Assembly: GCF_023705585.1 (NCBI RefSeq)
Contig: NZ_BOQE01000001.1
Coordinates: 526,501 to 590,500 of the forward strand
Direction of reading: 5' to 3'
Length of the DNA: 64,000 bases
From: Collibacillus ludicampi
Lineage (GTDB): Bacteria; Bacillota; Bacilli; Tumebacillales; BOQE01
Part shown: positions 55,399 through 63,797 of the stretch, piece by piece
How the letters are laid out: the number at the start of each line of letters is the position of its first letter
Position numbering within the stretch: position 1 is the stretch's first letter
Notes under the pieces: generated by a model
Databases searched by the model: none
What the model saw: the letters and a program-made list of their open reading frames with translations, nothing else
Told to the model about the DNA's origin: nothing
Position numbers and translations under genes: made by a program

Positions 55399-56156
55399 CT
55401 TCCTTCACCTCCTGACAATTCTCCGGATAGAAAAAGGCGCGTCGTTTCTGTGGCAGGATTCTCAAACAGCGACGTTGTTTCCCCTTGTTCGATTATTTGT
55501 CCTTGTACAAGAACCCACGTGATATCGCCGACGCGTCTTGCCTGTTCCAATTGATGGGTAATCCAAACGACTGTGGTTCCACGCTCGCGGTTCCACTCAC
55601 AGATACACGTCTCCACTTCGCGTGCGGATGTCGGATCAAGCGCGGATGTCACTTCATCAAGCAACAGAATCGACGGTTGCGTGACCAGTGTCCTGACCAA
55701 TGCCACCCTTTGTTTCTGCCCGCCGGACAATTCTTGCGCGTCCCTATGTAAAATCTCTCCGGGCAATCCGACTTTCTCCAGATATTCTTCCGGTCTTTCC
55801 ACCGTTTTACCAGAAATCTTGGCGCCAATTACGATGTTGTCATACACGGTTCCGGGAAGCATCGTCGGCGTTTGAAACACCATGCCTACATGTCTGCGTA
55901 ATGAGGGAGTCGCCCAGTGACGAATCTCTTTTCCATCCACGAAGATGCGCCCTTCATCCGGAGTTAGCAGGAGGTTGCATAACGAGAGCAGAGTGCTTTT
56001 GCCCGATCCCGAAGGTCCGATCACGGTCAGAATGCTTCCGTGTGGAACCTCCCCGCAGATATCATGTAAGACCCGAACTGCCTCCCCCTTCGTGTGAATC
56101 GTTTTGCTCACATGCTCGAAGCGAAGGGCTGCCGACGGTTTTGTACATGCATCCAT
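55395..56156 (-). CDS. fetA: ABC ATPase FetA
   Basis: A 253-residue ABC ATPase with Walker A GPSGSGKSTLL, signature LSGGQKQRVALVR, Walker B ILLLDEVTSALDP and H-loop WITHQLEQAR. Pairing with fetB by ATGA overlap gives the name. ATG 56156 follows GAGGTG. The same frame is open for 48 more codons upstream to a GTG at 56300, six bases after the preceding gene; that extension looks coding-like but has no ribosome site. Confidence 0.88.
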   Translation of the reverse strand: MDACTKPSAALRFEHVSKTIHTKGEAVRVLHDICGEVPHGSILTVIGPSGSGKSTLLSLCNLLLTPDEGRIFVDGKEIRHWATPSLRRHVGMVFQTPTMLPGTVYDNIVIGAKISGKTVERPEEYLEKVGLPGEILHRDAQELSGGQKQRVALVRTLVTQPSILLLDEVTSALDPTSAREVETCICEWNRERGTTVVWITHQLEQARRVGDITWVLVQGQIIEQGETTSLFENPATETTRLFLSGELSGGEGR

Positions 56157-56305
56157 AGGAAACACCTCAACTAACGGTTCCGTATCTTGCTTTTTCGCCT
56201 CATCCAGGAGACCAGCATATTCATCGTACCCGTTCCGTTTCGATTCTACAAGCAAAAAAGCCGTGATCTGCTTGAACAGAACACGGACTTTTACAAACAC
56301 TTCGA

Positions 56306-56923
56306 TTAAAGGCCTTCAAATAACAACACGCGGGCGGGAGCAGCATCTGTACCGGTCAAATGTAAGGGTGCCGCCACCATAAAATAATTTCCTTCCGGTA
56401 CATGGCGTAAGCGCAAACCCTCGATGATCACAATATCGTTTTCGAAAAGCGTTTTATGCGTGGGATGTCCAGGCTGGCTCCGTTCGATTCCGAGAGAATC
56501 GATCCCGACTCCCCTGATTCCCTTCTCGGCTAAAAAGCGGGCTGCATCTTCCTTCACATAAATAAATTCGAAATTGAATGCTTCATCGAACGAATTCTTC
56601 GTTTTGAAAAGTAAAAATTCCCCTTGTTGAATGTCGATCTTTTCCAAATCCTCGCGCGTGATTCCATCTGTCACTTCCGTGAGATCGACAACTCGACAGG
56701 AACCTACGAGGCGTTCGAGCGGAATGGTTTCAAGCGTCGGCCCGTCCTCAACCATATGTAAGGGGGCATCTACATGTGTCCCCGTATGAACATCCAAACG
56801 AACGCGCGATTCGCTGACATATCCCGATTGTACCCTCTCAAAGGAAGGTTGTTTTTCCGGTTTGTTCTTATAAACAGACATTCCGGAAAAAATGGGCATG
56901 GTCACATCGTAAATTTTATACAT
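56306..56923 (-). CDS. Cyclase/kynurenine formamidase-like hydrolase
   Basis: A 205-residue member of the cyclase family (PF04199 type) with the metal motif DVHTGTHVDAPLH and ISGM-like SMPI start (MYKIYDVTMPIFSGMSVYKN). Family members hydrolyse N-formylkynurenine or cyclic amides; no other kyn gene is near, so the substrate is open. Its ATG overlaps the zwf stop by one base, so it is coupled to zwf. Confidence 0.85.
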   Translation of the reverse strand: MYKIYDVTMPIFSGMSVYKNKPEKQPSFERVQSGYVSESRVRLDVHTGTHVDAPLHMVEDGPTLETIPLERLVGSCRVVDLTEVTDGITREDLEKIDIQQGEFLLFKTKNSFDEAFNFEFIYVKEDAARFLAEKGIRGVGIDSLGIERSQPGHPTHKTLFENDIVIIEGLRLRHVPEGNYFMVAAPLHLTGTDAAPARVLLFEGL

Positions 56924-58473
56924 TATGAAAACACCTCAACTGCTTTATGAACCTTCTGTACACTTTTTAATTCTTCCGGTGATTGGCCTGAAACAGGCCA
57001 CCAGTGAAACCCGTCTTTTCGCAACAACTGATTCGCTTCCTCGGGTCCCCAAGTTCCGGCCGTGTAGTGCGCGAGATCACTGGTACTCGTTTCCCAAGCG
57101 GCGGAAATCGCGTCGACAAACTTCCAAGCCAGTGAAACTTCATCCCATCGCGTAAAAAATGTGGAATCGCCGTGCATCGCATCATAGAGTAAACGTTCAT
57201 ACGCTTCCGGCGTACCTTCCGCACAATTTTGACAGAAATCCATAGCAACCGGAATGATTCCTCCCTCTGTTCCCGGTCGTTTCACATTTAACATGAGATG
57301 CATACCTTCGACAGGATGGATACGAATCACGAGCAGATTGGGCCCAAGAGTCCTTTCTCTATTAAAATAGAGATTTATGGGCATCTCCTTAAACTGTACA
57401 ACGATCTCCGTCGATTTTTGGGCCATTCGTTTCCCGGTGCGGATGTAAAAAGGTACCCCTGCCCATCGGAAGTTATCGATATACAATTTGGCCGCGACGA
57501 ACGTTTCGGTTGCGGAGTTCGGATCCACGCCAGGCTCCTCCCGGTAACCAGGCACGGCTTGTCCTTTGATTCTGCCAGCCGTATATTGCCCGCGAACGAC
57601 ATGTTCTCGTACTTCCTCCGGGGTATACCTGCGCAAGGAACGCAAGACTTTCACCTTTTCGTCACGAATGGCCTCTGTCTTTAAGCGGCTGGGTGGTTCC
57701 ATCGCCATCATCATGACCATCTGCAACATGTGATTTTGTACCATGTCGCGTAACGCACCAGATTTTTCATAATAGGCAGCCCGCTCTTCCACACCGACCG
57801 TTTCACTCGAAGTGATCTGGATATTATCAATATATCGGTTGTTCCACACCGATTCGAACAACGTGTTAGCGAAACGAATCACTTCGATATTTTGCACCAT
57901 TTCTTTTCCTAAATAATGATCGATCCGGTAAATTTCATCTTCCGCGAACGCTTCGCTGATTTGTTGGTTGAGCTGTTGCGCAGACAATAAATCGTGACCG
58001 AACGGTTTTTCGATAATGAGCCTCTTCCATCCTTGCGTGCTGGTGAATCCGGTTTTTTTCAGATTGGAAGCGATTGTTCCGAAGAACTCGGGGGCCATAG
58101 CTAGGAAAAAGATCCGATTACCGGGTATCTGGTAACGATGATCCAAACGTTCCAACAAGGCTTTTAACCCCGTGTAACCTTCATGCGACTTGACATCGAG
58201 TGGATAATAGTAGAATCGGTTCTTGAATGCATCCCAATCTTGCTGATCTTTCACATCAAAACGCGCGTATGTTTCAACGGCGGAAAGAACATCGGAGCGA
58301 AACCCTTCATCCGTGTTTTCGCCGCGAGCCACGCCCACAACCGCGAATCGCTCAGGAAGCAAACGTTCTTTATGTAGGCTGTATAATGCAGGAAACAGTT
58401 TTCTTTTTGCCAGATCACCCGTTGCGCCAAAAAGTACAAAAATTAACGGATGATGTTCATGGCTTTGCTTCAC
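56923..58473 (-). CDS. zwf: Glucose-6-phosphate 1-dehydrogenase
   Basis: A 516-residue G6PD with the NADP-binding motif LFGATGDLAKRKLFPALY and the active-site RIDHYLGKEMVQN. It feeds the oxidative pentose phosphate pathway and makes NADPH. I prefer GTG 58473, eight bases after GGGAG, which gives MKQSHEHHPLIF; ATG 58497 and GTG 58488 are in frame and possible. It leads the run zwf, cyclase, fetA, fetB. A TATAAT box (about 58531) lies between it and the RNA gene upstream. Confidence 0.95.
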   Translation of the reverse strand: MKQSHEHHPLIFVLFGATGDLAKRKLFPALYSLHKERLLPERFAVVGVARGENTDEGFRSDVLSAVETYARFDVKDQQDWDAFKNRFYYYPLDVKSHEGYTGLKALLERLDHRYQIPGNRIFFLAMAPEFFGTIASNLKKTGFTSTQGWKRLIIEKPFGHDLLSAQQLNQQISEAFAEDEIYRIDHYLGKEMVQNIEVIRFANTLFESVWNNRYIDNIQITSSETVGVEERAAYYEKSGALRDMVQNHMLQMVMMMAMEPPSRLKTEAIRDEKVKVLRSLRRYTPEEVREHVVRGQYTAGRIKGQAVPGYREEPGVDPNSATETFVAAKLYIDNFRWAGVPFYIRTGKRMAQKSTEIVVQFKEMPINLYFNRERTLGPNLLVIRIHPVEGMHLMLNVKRPGTEGGIIPVAMDFCQNCAEGTPEAYERLLYDAMHGDSTFFTRWDEVSLAWKFVDAISAAWETSTSDLAHYTAGTWGPEEANQLLRKDGFHWWPVSGQSPEELKSVQKVHKAVEVFS

Positions 58474-58590
58474 GATCCATTCTCCCACAATGATCATCCT
58501 TGCTTTCTATAAGTTTAACCTAATAAATTATACATATTTTATCCCCTTCTTGCGATTCTATAACGAAAATATCTTTTAAAAAGGAGGTTC

Positions 58591-58628
58591 TCTTCAAAAA
58601 GAAAAAGTTCCCGCAAGAAGCGAGAACT
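58591..58628 (-). terminator. Terminator of the RNA gene upstream of zwf
   Basis: On the minus strand AGTTCTCGC-TTCTT-GCGGGAACT is followed by TTTTCTTTTT. It lies about 45 bases after the structured RNA ends. Confidence 0.8.
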
Positions 58629-58673
58629 CTGATTTCTCTGTATGAAAACGTCTACAAGTCACACCAGGCTACA

Positions 58674-58877
58674 AATCCCGCCAATGCCGTCGGACAACAT
58701 GTTTCACGAACCTGCTCTCGCAGGTGGGCGACTCATCATCGTTTCTGCCTTCCCACTTATCACCCTTCGCACGTGGGCCTGACATAGACGATGATATCTG
58801 TCTCCCTCATATATACTCACGGTTCGAAACATCCGATGCCCTAACGCACATCGCAGGATTAAGGATCGTTCTTTGTA
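58674..58877 (-). ncRNA. ssrS: Structured noncoding RNA, 6S RNA candidate
   Basis: This stretch has its own promoter and terminator and no credible ORF. Long-range pairing closes it: AATCCTGCGATG (58849-58860) with CATTGGCGGGATT (58674-58686); then GGATGTTTCGAACC (58821-58834) with 58692-58712. A terminal stem pairs 58788-58795 with 58735-58742 and 58773-58778 with 58747-58756, and a small CCTGC-GAGA-GCAGG hairpin lies on the 3' side. About 187 nt with closing stem, open centre and terminal stem is the 6S plan, and the 5' CCTGCGATGTGCGTTAG recalls bacterial 6S ends. If so it would bind sigma-A RNA polymerase. A leader of zwf is the alternative. Confidence 0.55.
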
Positions 58878-58883
58878 TCCATT

Positions 58884-58912
58884 ATTATAAGTGAAATATG
58901 CTCTGCTTGCAA
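58884..58912 (-). promoter_or_regulatory. Sigma-A promoter of the RNA gene
   Basis: On the minus strand TTGCAA (58907-58912), a 17-base spacer and TATAAT (58884-58889). The expected start is near 58877. Confidence 0.8.
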
Positions 58913-58979
58913 ATACACTGTTTTCCAAAAACGTACTCGCGGTAACGTTCTGATATCACTTGTCCTTTTTGAAGAATCG

Positions 58980-59831
58980 TTATTCTTTATCCGACTCATC
59001 GTTTCCACACGTTTGATGATTTTCGCCCGCATGCAATGAACTTGGATGACTTGCGGAACACAGGGCTTCCCGTACCTTTCCGGCGAGTTCTGTCAGTTGA
59101 TCGAGATCGCCGCTTTTATCGTGGAATTCCTTTTGGAATGTGATCGCTTCAACCACCCGTCCCAAATCGTATAAACGTTCGATATCGCGCAGAAGCGTGA
59201 GAACCTGATTGGATTTCATCTCAAAATGACGCTGCGCTTCGCGGATTTCTTCTCTGATCTGCGACATCTCTTCATCGAGGCGAAAAGCCGCTTCGGCCGC
59301 ATTGCGCAGTCGGTCTTTGATGTCCTGAGGAATATTCCCCTGGTATTTATAACTCAATGAATGTTCGATCGTTGCCCAGAAATTCATCGCCAATGTGCGG
59401 ATTTGAATCTCTGCCAAGATACTTTTTTCCCCGTTGGCTGTCTGTAAGGGATAACGAATCACGATATGATAACTCCGATAGCCGCTTTCCTTCGTATTCT
59501 TGACGTAATCTTTTTCTTCTACGATTGTCATATCTTTGCCGTTCCGCTGGTGGATCAATTGGACAACCCGGTAGATATCATCGACAAACTGAACCATAAT
59601 GCGGATTCCGGCGATATCCGGAACTTCCTCCGGCCGTTCTTGAGGGATCCCTAATTTTTTGGCTTTCTCCAAAATGCTCGAAACTTTCTTCACTCGGCCG
59701 GTAACAAATTCAATCGGCGAGTATTCCATCTTTCGTTTCAACTCGCTCCGAATACTGCGAAACTTTACTTTCAATTCTTCAACCGCTTGCTCATAAGGAA
59801 TCAAAAATTGATCCCAATCCCGTCCGTGCAT
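58980..59831 (-). CDS. relQ: Small alarmone synthetase (RelQ/YjbM type) with C-terminal extension
   Basis: A 283-residue (p)ppGpp synthetase-only protein: VPDIAGIRIMVQFVDDIYRV, VEEKDYVKNTKESGYRSYHI and AEIQIRTLAMNFWATIEHSL are the RelA/SpoT synthetase motifs. There is no hydrolase, TGS or ACT domain. Typical RelQ is about 210 residues; here the coiled-coil tail is followed by about 60 extra polar residues ending DESDKE. ATG follows AAGGAGGGG. Last gene of the thiM-thiE run. Confidence 0.9.
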   Translation of the reverse strand: MHGRDWDQFLIPYEQAVEELKVKFRSIRSELKRKMEYSPIEFVTGRVKKVSSILEKAKKLGIPQERPEEVPDIAGIRIMVQFVDDIYRVVQLIHQRNGKDMTIVEEKDYVKNTKESGYRSYHIVIRYPLQTANGEKSILAEIQIRTLAMNFWATIEHSLSYKYQGNIPQDIKDRLRNAAEAAFRLDEEMSQIREEIREAQRHFEMKSNQVLTLLRDIERLYDLGRVVEAITFQKEFHDKSGDLDQLTELAGKVREALCSASHPSSLHAGENHQTCGNDESDKE

Positions 59832-59843
59832 CAGTTCCCCTCC

Positions 59844-60383
59844 TTAATGGCCCAGGGGAATATCGTATAAAGGTTTCCATGGATGTCCTTTTTCTAGTTG
59901 TTGATAAACGCGAACACTCTTCGCGTGAAACGGCGGAAAACCGCTTAACTGCTCAGCGGCCAGGATGAAAGCTTGCTGCATCTCATGCTCCTTCAATCCG
60001 AACGATTTCATCGCGATCGTGAGATGCGGGTGGTAATCATCCCCTTCGAAACGCCTTCGGTCTTGCGGCGGACAAAAAGGACGCAAACATGCCAATACCG
60101 CTTTGTGAAAAGAGAGAATGCGTTCCGAGTGTATAGAAAGATACAAGACAGCTGACCTCCCAAAAAACATAGGGGAGCCTAATTGTATCTCTACAGGTTC
60201 TTGCCGTTCACATGTCTCTTTGAGCATTGGCATCCAAAGTTTGGGATCCCCGAGATATTCAGGAGATTTTACGGTAATATGCGCTTCGATGTGGCGGAAG
60301 TGTCTCTCATTCGTGCGTTTGCGAAAATCTTCTATGCGTTTGTAGATCTCTTCCGGAGGAACGAAGCCAAGGAAATATTTCAC
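59844..60383 (-). CDS. 2H phosphoesterase (2'-5' RNA ligase-like)
   Basis: A 179-residue protein with the two His-X-Thr/Ser-X motifs of the 2H superfamily, HITV near 36 and HLTI near 121, in the order and spacing of YjcG/LigT proteins. Possible activities are cyclic phosphodiesterase or 2'-5' RNA ligase. It overlaps the thiE stop by four bases (ATGA) and ends 12 bp before the alarmone synthetase gene. Confidence 0.85.
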   Translation of the reverse strand: MKYFLGFVPPEEIYKRIEDFRKRTNERHFRHIEAHITVKSPEYLGDPKLWMPMLKETCERQEPVEIQLGSPMFFGRSAVLYLSIHSERILSFHKAVLACLRPFCPPQDRRRFEGDDYHPHLTIAMKSFGLKEHEMQQAFILAAEQLSGFPPFHAKSVRVYQQLEKGHPWKPLYDIPLGH

Positions 60384-61015
60384 ATATTCATCCTCGCTTT
60401 CAAGCCTGCAGCCGCCTCTTTCGGATTGGCAGCGCTCATGACGGCAGAGACCACCGCAACTCCTGCCGCACCTGTCCGCATCGTCTCCGCCACATTGCTT
60501 GCCTGGATTCCCCCGATCGCAACAACTGGGATATGTACAGCCTTGACGATGTCACGCAATCCATCAAGGCCCGTATATCCCGCGTCCGCTTTCGAGCGCG
60601 TCGGGAAGACGGCACCTACCCCCAGGTAGTCGGCGCCGTCCCTCTCCGCGGCAATCGCTTCCTCCACCGTATCCGCCGAAACGCCGATCAATCGATCGCC
60701 TAGAATACGTCTGGCGTCGCGACAAGAAATATCATCCTGTCCGACATGTACGCCGTCAGCATCGACCAGCAGTGCCACATCCACGCGATCGTTGACGAAG
60801 AACAGGACACCATATTCTCTCGTCAGTTTTCTGACCGCCATTCCCAGTTCCACAAATCTGCGCCCCAATTCCTGTTTGCGTCGCAGTTGAATCGCGGTCG
60901 CCCCTCCTTCGATGGCGGAGCGTATAATCGGCAATAATTCATCCCCATTGGGCCGTTCATCTGTAACCACATAGAGTTGCAATGCTTTTCCTAGTTGTTG
61001 CCGATCCATGTTCAT
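60380..61015 (-). CDS. thiE: Thiamine-phosphate synthase
   Basis: A 211-residue TIM-barrel ThiE with AIEGGATAIQLRRKQELGRR, NDRVDVALLVDADGVHVGQD and ADYLGVGAVFPTRSKADAGY then PVVAIGGI. It joins HMP-PP and thiazole phosphate to thiamine phosphate. It starts in an ATGA overlap with thiM. Confidence 0.96.
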   Translation of the reverse strand: MNMDRQQLGKALQLYVVTDERPNGDELLPIIRSAIEGGATAIQLRRKQELGRRFVELGMAVRKLTREYGVLFFVNDRVDVALLVDADGVHVGQDDISCRDARRILGDRLIGVSADTVEEAIAAERDGADYLGVGAVFPTRSKADAGYTGLDGLRDIVKAVHIPVVAIGGIQASNVAETMRTGAAGVAVVSAVMSAANPKEAAAGLKARMNM

Positions 61016-61842
61016 TCACAATCTCCCATTTGAACGATTTTTGCACGCTGTTCAACCAGTGAAACATCGAGGTTGTATAAAGCATCAAACAAAGCCGTCA
61101 GGAATGATCCCGGGCCCACCGCTTTTTCTGCCGCGATCTCTGCCGCAACGTTGTAGCAAGCGAGAGCAGCAACACAGGCTTCAGCATAAGTCCTCGTATC
61201 CGCCTTTCTCCCTGCCGCACCCAGAAATGCACCGAGAATCCCTGTCAGCATACATCCAGATCCGGTGATGGCCGCGAGAAGCGGATGACCGTTTTGCAAT
61301 TGCCAAAGTGTGTATCCATCGGTGACATAATCGGTTTCACCGGTCGCAATCAGTACACAGTTGTTTTTCCGGGAATATGCTCGCATGTTCTCGGGGAGGT
61401 CTTGGGCCATGGAAACGGCATCGACCCCTTTGACCTCTCCTCCAGTCCCCAATAGGATACCCATCTCTCCGGCATTACCGCGCAACACCGTGATGTGGAG
61501 TTGATCGATCACACGTTTCGCGACTTCATTTCGATAAGGAGTTGCGCCGACTCCCACCGGGTCGAAAATCACGGGTACGCCTTCCTCATTTGCTGCACGT
61601 CCCGCAAGGAGCATGGCTTCCACCGTAGATTCATCCAGCGTTCCCATATTGAGCGCGAGCGCGTTCGCAATTCTGGCCATGTCACCCACTTCCTGTTTCG
61701 CGTACGCCATAACGGGCGAAGCGCCTACCGCCAACAAAGCGTTGGCAACGATGTTGGTCACCACCAGATTCGTGATGTTATGTACAAGAGGACGTATTTC
61801 CCGTACTTTCTCCATCCATCCCTTAATATCCAAATCATGCAT
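61012..61842 (-). CDS. thiM: Hydroxyethylthiazole kinase
   Basis: A 276-residue ThiM with PLVHNITNLVVTNIVANALL, MAYAKQEVGDMARIANALAL, DPVGVGATPYRNEV and AITGSGCMLTGILGAFLGAA containing the catalytic Cys. It salvages thiazole alcohol for thiamine. With thiE and no thiC/D/G or TPP riboswitch visible, this locus suggests salvage. It overlaps the Nudix gene by eight bases. Confidence 0.96.
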   Translation of the reverse strand: MHDLDIKGWMEKVREIRPLVHNITNLVVTNIVANALLAVGASPVMAYAKQEVGDMARIANALALNMGTLDESTVEAMLLAGRAANEEGVPVIFDPVGVGATPYRNEVAKRVIDQLHITVLRGNAGEMGILLGTGGEVKGVDAVSMAQDLPENMRAYSRKNNCVLIATGETDYVTDGYTLWQLQNGHPLLAAITGSGCMLTGILGAFLGAAGRKADTRTYAEACVAALACYNVAAEIAAEKAVGPGSFLTALFDALYNLDVSLVEQRAKIVQMGDCE

Positions 61843-62464
61843 CTCGTATTTCCCCTCCCGCTATTTCCAGAAAATTATGCAGGATTCTCGCGGTTAATCC
61901 CCATATCGTACGCCCTTGATAGGAAACAAAGTACTCTGGCATTGTACCTTTACTCCAATTATAATATTTTCCTCTCGGGATCCGTTCAAAGGGAAAATCT
62001 TCTGGAGGTTCCACTTTCAAATAAACGTCATGCCGTTCAAATGACTCTTGCTTCAAAACATGTAAAGGCACATAGAAAACTTCCTCGACTTCATCGGGAT
62101 TCGGTGTGAGAATCGCATGCTCCGCAATCGTACAGACATAGGGATGGATCATCTCTTGAAACGGTGTGACGAGAATGTCCAACGCACCGATCACCTTGAT
62201 CAATCCGCGCTCGATTCCAAGTTCCTCGCTCGTTTCCCGGATTGCGGTTTCTTCCGCGCTTCGGTCGCCGGGATCCACCCTCCCTCCAGGAAAGCATATT
62301 TCCCCCGGCTGTCTTTTTAAATGCTTAGCCCTCACTTCGAACAAAACGCACCATTCGCTTTCGTGCCGTACCAGCGCGAGCATGACTGCAGATTTTCGCA
62401 TCTGTTCCTGCCCTAATATGTGAACGTGTCGATTCATGAGCTTTTTTTGTAAGGAGGTAAACAT
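61835..62464 (-). CDS. Nudix hydrolase, CoA pyrophosphatase (NudL/YeaB) type
   Basis: A 209-residue protein with a full Nudix box GGRVDPGDRSAEETAIRETS followed by EELGI, and the CoA-ase flanking motif LKRQPGEICFPGG. It probably cleaves CoA or acyl-CoA to phosphopantetheine and 3',5'-ADP. ATG 62464 lies behind GAGGTG; the frame reaches 62482. Confidence 0.9.
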   Translation of the reverse strand: MFTSLQKKLMNRHVHILGQEQMRKSAVMLALVRHESEWCVLFEVRAKHLKRQPGEICFPGGRVDPGDRSAEETAIRETSEELGIERGLIKVIGALDILVTPFQEMIHPYVCTIAEHAILTPNPDEVEEVFYVPLHVLKQESFERHDVYLKVEPPEDFPFERIPRGKYYNWSKGTMPEYFVSYQGRTIWGLTARILHNFLEIAGGEIRDA

Positions 62465-62532
62465 CGCACACCTCAATGTCAATAAACGCTGTTTTCAACA
62501 TTCAAATTGTAACATAAAACTGTCATTAATTT

Positions 62533-63351
62533 TCATGATTCCTGACCCAGTTCGCGGGAACGTTCCGCCGCCCGTAAAATCGCACGTTTCATCCATTCAT
62601 TGACTTCACCGGTACGGAGCACTTCCAGACCGGCCTGTGTCGTGCCATTGGGGGAAGTGATCTGACGACGCAATTCGGCAGGCGGGAGTCCTGTTTTCAT
62701 GAGCATACATCCTGCACCGTAAATCGTTTGCACCACTAATGTTTTCGCGATCTCTTCCGGCAGTCCCAGCATCACTCCCGCTTCTTGCATGGCTTCAACG
62801 ATGTAGTAAAAGAAAGCGGGGCCGCTTCCCGACAGCCCTGTTACCGCATCCATGAGCGATTCTTCGATAACGGAAACCGTCCCGACGGAAGAGAGCAACT
62901 GGTTGGCCAGTCGTTTCGCGTTTTCGTCACATCCGGAACTAAAGCTGACAGCGGTCGCCGATTGCAGGACGGCACACGACGTATTGGGCATTGCCCGTAC
63001 GACGGAAATGTTGCGCCCCAACTGATCCTCGATCGTCTTGATCGTCACACCCGCGGCGAAACTCACCACCACCTGATTTTCTTTCACATCCTCAGCGATT
63101 TCTTGTAAAAGCGGCACTACATCACTCGGTTTGACCGCAATCACGAGAACGTCCGCTTTGCGAACCGCTTCCCGTTTCTCTTGAAAGGGAACGACTCCAT
63201 ACGTTTCTACCAACTGTTGCAATCTTTCTTGGTTCGAGCGATTCACGACAAACATCTCTTCAGCCAGAACGTTCCCTTCTGTAATCAATCCGCGAATCAA
63301 TGATTCGGCCATCGAACCGGCACCCAGAAAAGCGATTTTTTTCCGCAACAT
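62533..63351 (-). CDS. proC: Pyrroline-5-carboxylate reductase
   Basis: A 272-residue ProC: N-terminal Rossmann motif IAFLGAGSMAESLIRGL, VIAVKPSDVVPLL, and the C-terminal signature with VTGLSGSGPAFFYYIVEAMQ and RQITSPNGTTQAGLEVL. It makes proline from P5C. ATG 63351 lies five bases after GGGGTG; the TTG at 63366 is worse. A proline T-box leader precedes it. Confidence 0.96.
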   Translation of the reverse strand: MLRKKIAFLGAGSMAESLIRGLITEGNVLAEEMFVVNRSNQERLQQLVETYGVVPFQEKREAVRKADVLVIAVKPSDVVPLLQEIAEDVKENQVVVSFAAGVTIKTIEDQLGRNISVVRAMPNTSCAVLQSATAVSFSSGCDENAKRLANQLLSSVGTVSVIEESLMDAVTGLSGSGPAFFYYIVEAMQEAGVMLGLPEEIAKTLVVQTIYGAGCMLMKTGLPPAELRRQITSPNGTTQAGLEVLRTGEVNEWMKRAILRAAERSRELGQES

Positions 63352-63461
63352 TTGCCGCACCCCCAATTTTATCTAGTGATTCTTTCTTCCAACCTGAGAA
63401 ATAAGCGATAGATCCGTATTCGCTGTTTCAAAGTCTCACGCTCCATCCAGGCGACCAGACG

Positions 63462-63722
63462 AAAAAATAAAAACCTCCCGTCCGTGAAGGACGGAAGGTC
63501 AGCTTCCGTGGTACCACCTTCGTTGACGCATGCGCAACCCGCAATGCGCCCACTTCATCCAATAACGGTCGAACCGTCCCCAGTTGTGACCTTGGGGAAA
63601 CTCCGGAGCGGGTTCCGCTTCCGTCACGCGAGGGCCTTCCAGCCGATGAGCCCCTTCTCTGTACGTTACTTGAAGCGTACTGCTCTCCATCATCGTTATG
63701 GATATGAACATGTTAAGATTAT
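63462..63722 (-). promoter_or_regulatory. T-box riboswitch of proC, proline specifier
   Basis: On the minus strand the T-box core AAGGTGGTACCACGGAAGC (63502-63520) is followed by a terminator CCTTCCGTCC-TTCAC-GGACGGGAGG with a T run (63462-63498). In stem I, GGAGAGC-AGTA-CGCTTC faces GAAGCG-GAACCC-GCTCC, which places CCC (proline, 63610-63612) as specifier. Uncharged tRNA-Pro should thus switch on proC. Confidence 0.9.
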
Positions 63723-63727
63723 TCATA

Positions 63728-63757
63728 GTTATACATCGAAGATCTTGTCCAAGTCAA
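63728..63757 (-). promoter_or_regulatory. Promoter of the proC T-box leader
   Basis: On the minus strand TTGACT (63752-63757), an 18-base spacer and TATAAC (63728-63733). Confidence 0.65.
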
Positions 63758-63797
63758 TATGATTTATGTATGATCAGTACGTCAGGAGGTAGGTATC

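Noticed and set aside
58704-58928. 74-residue minus-strand ORF in the zwf-relQ gap
   Set aside because: Its start lies upstream of the promoter -35 region, it has no ribosome site, and the DNA is better explained by the folded RNA.
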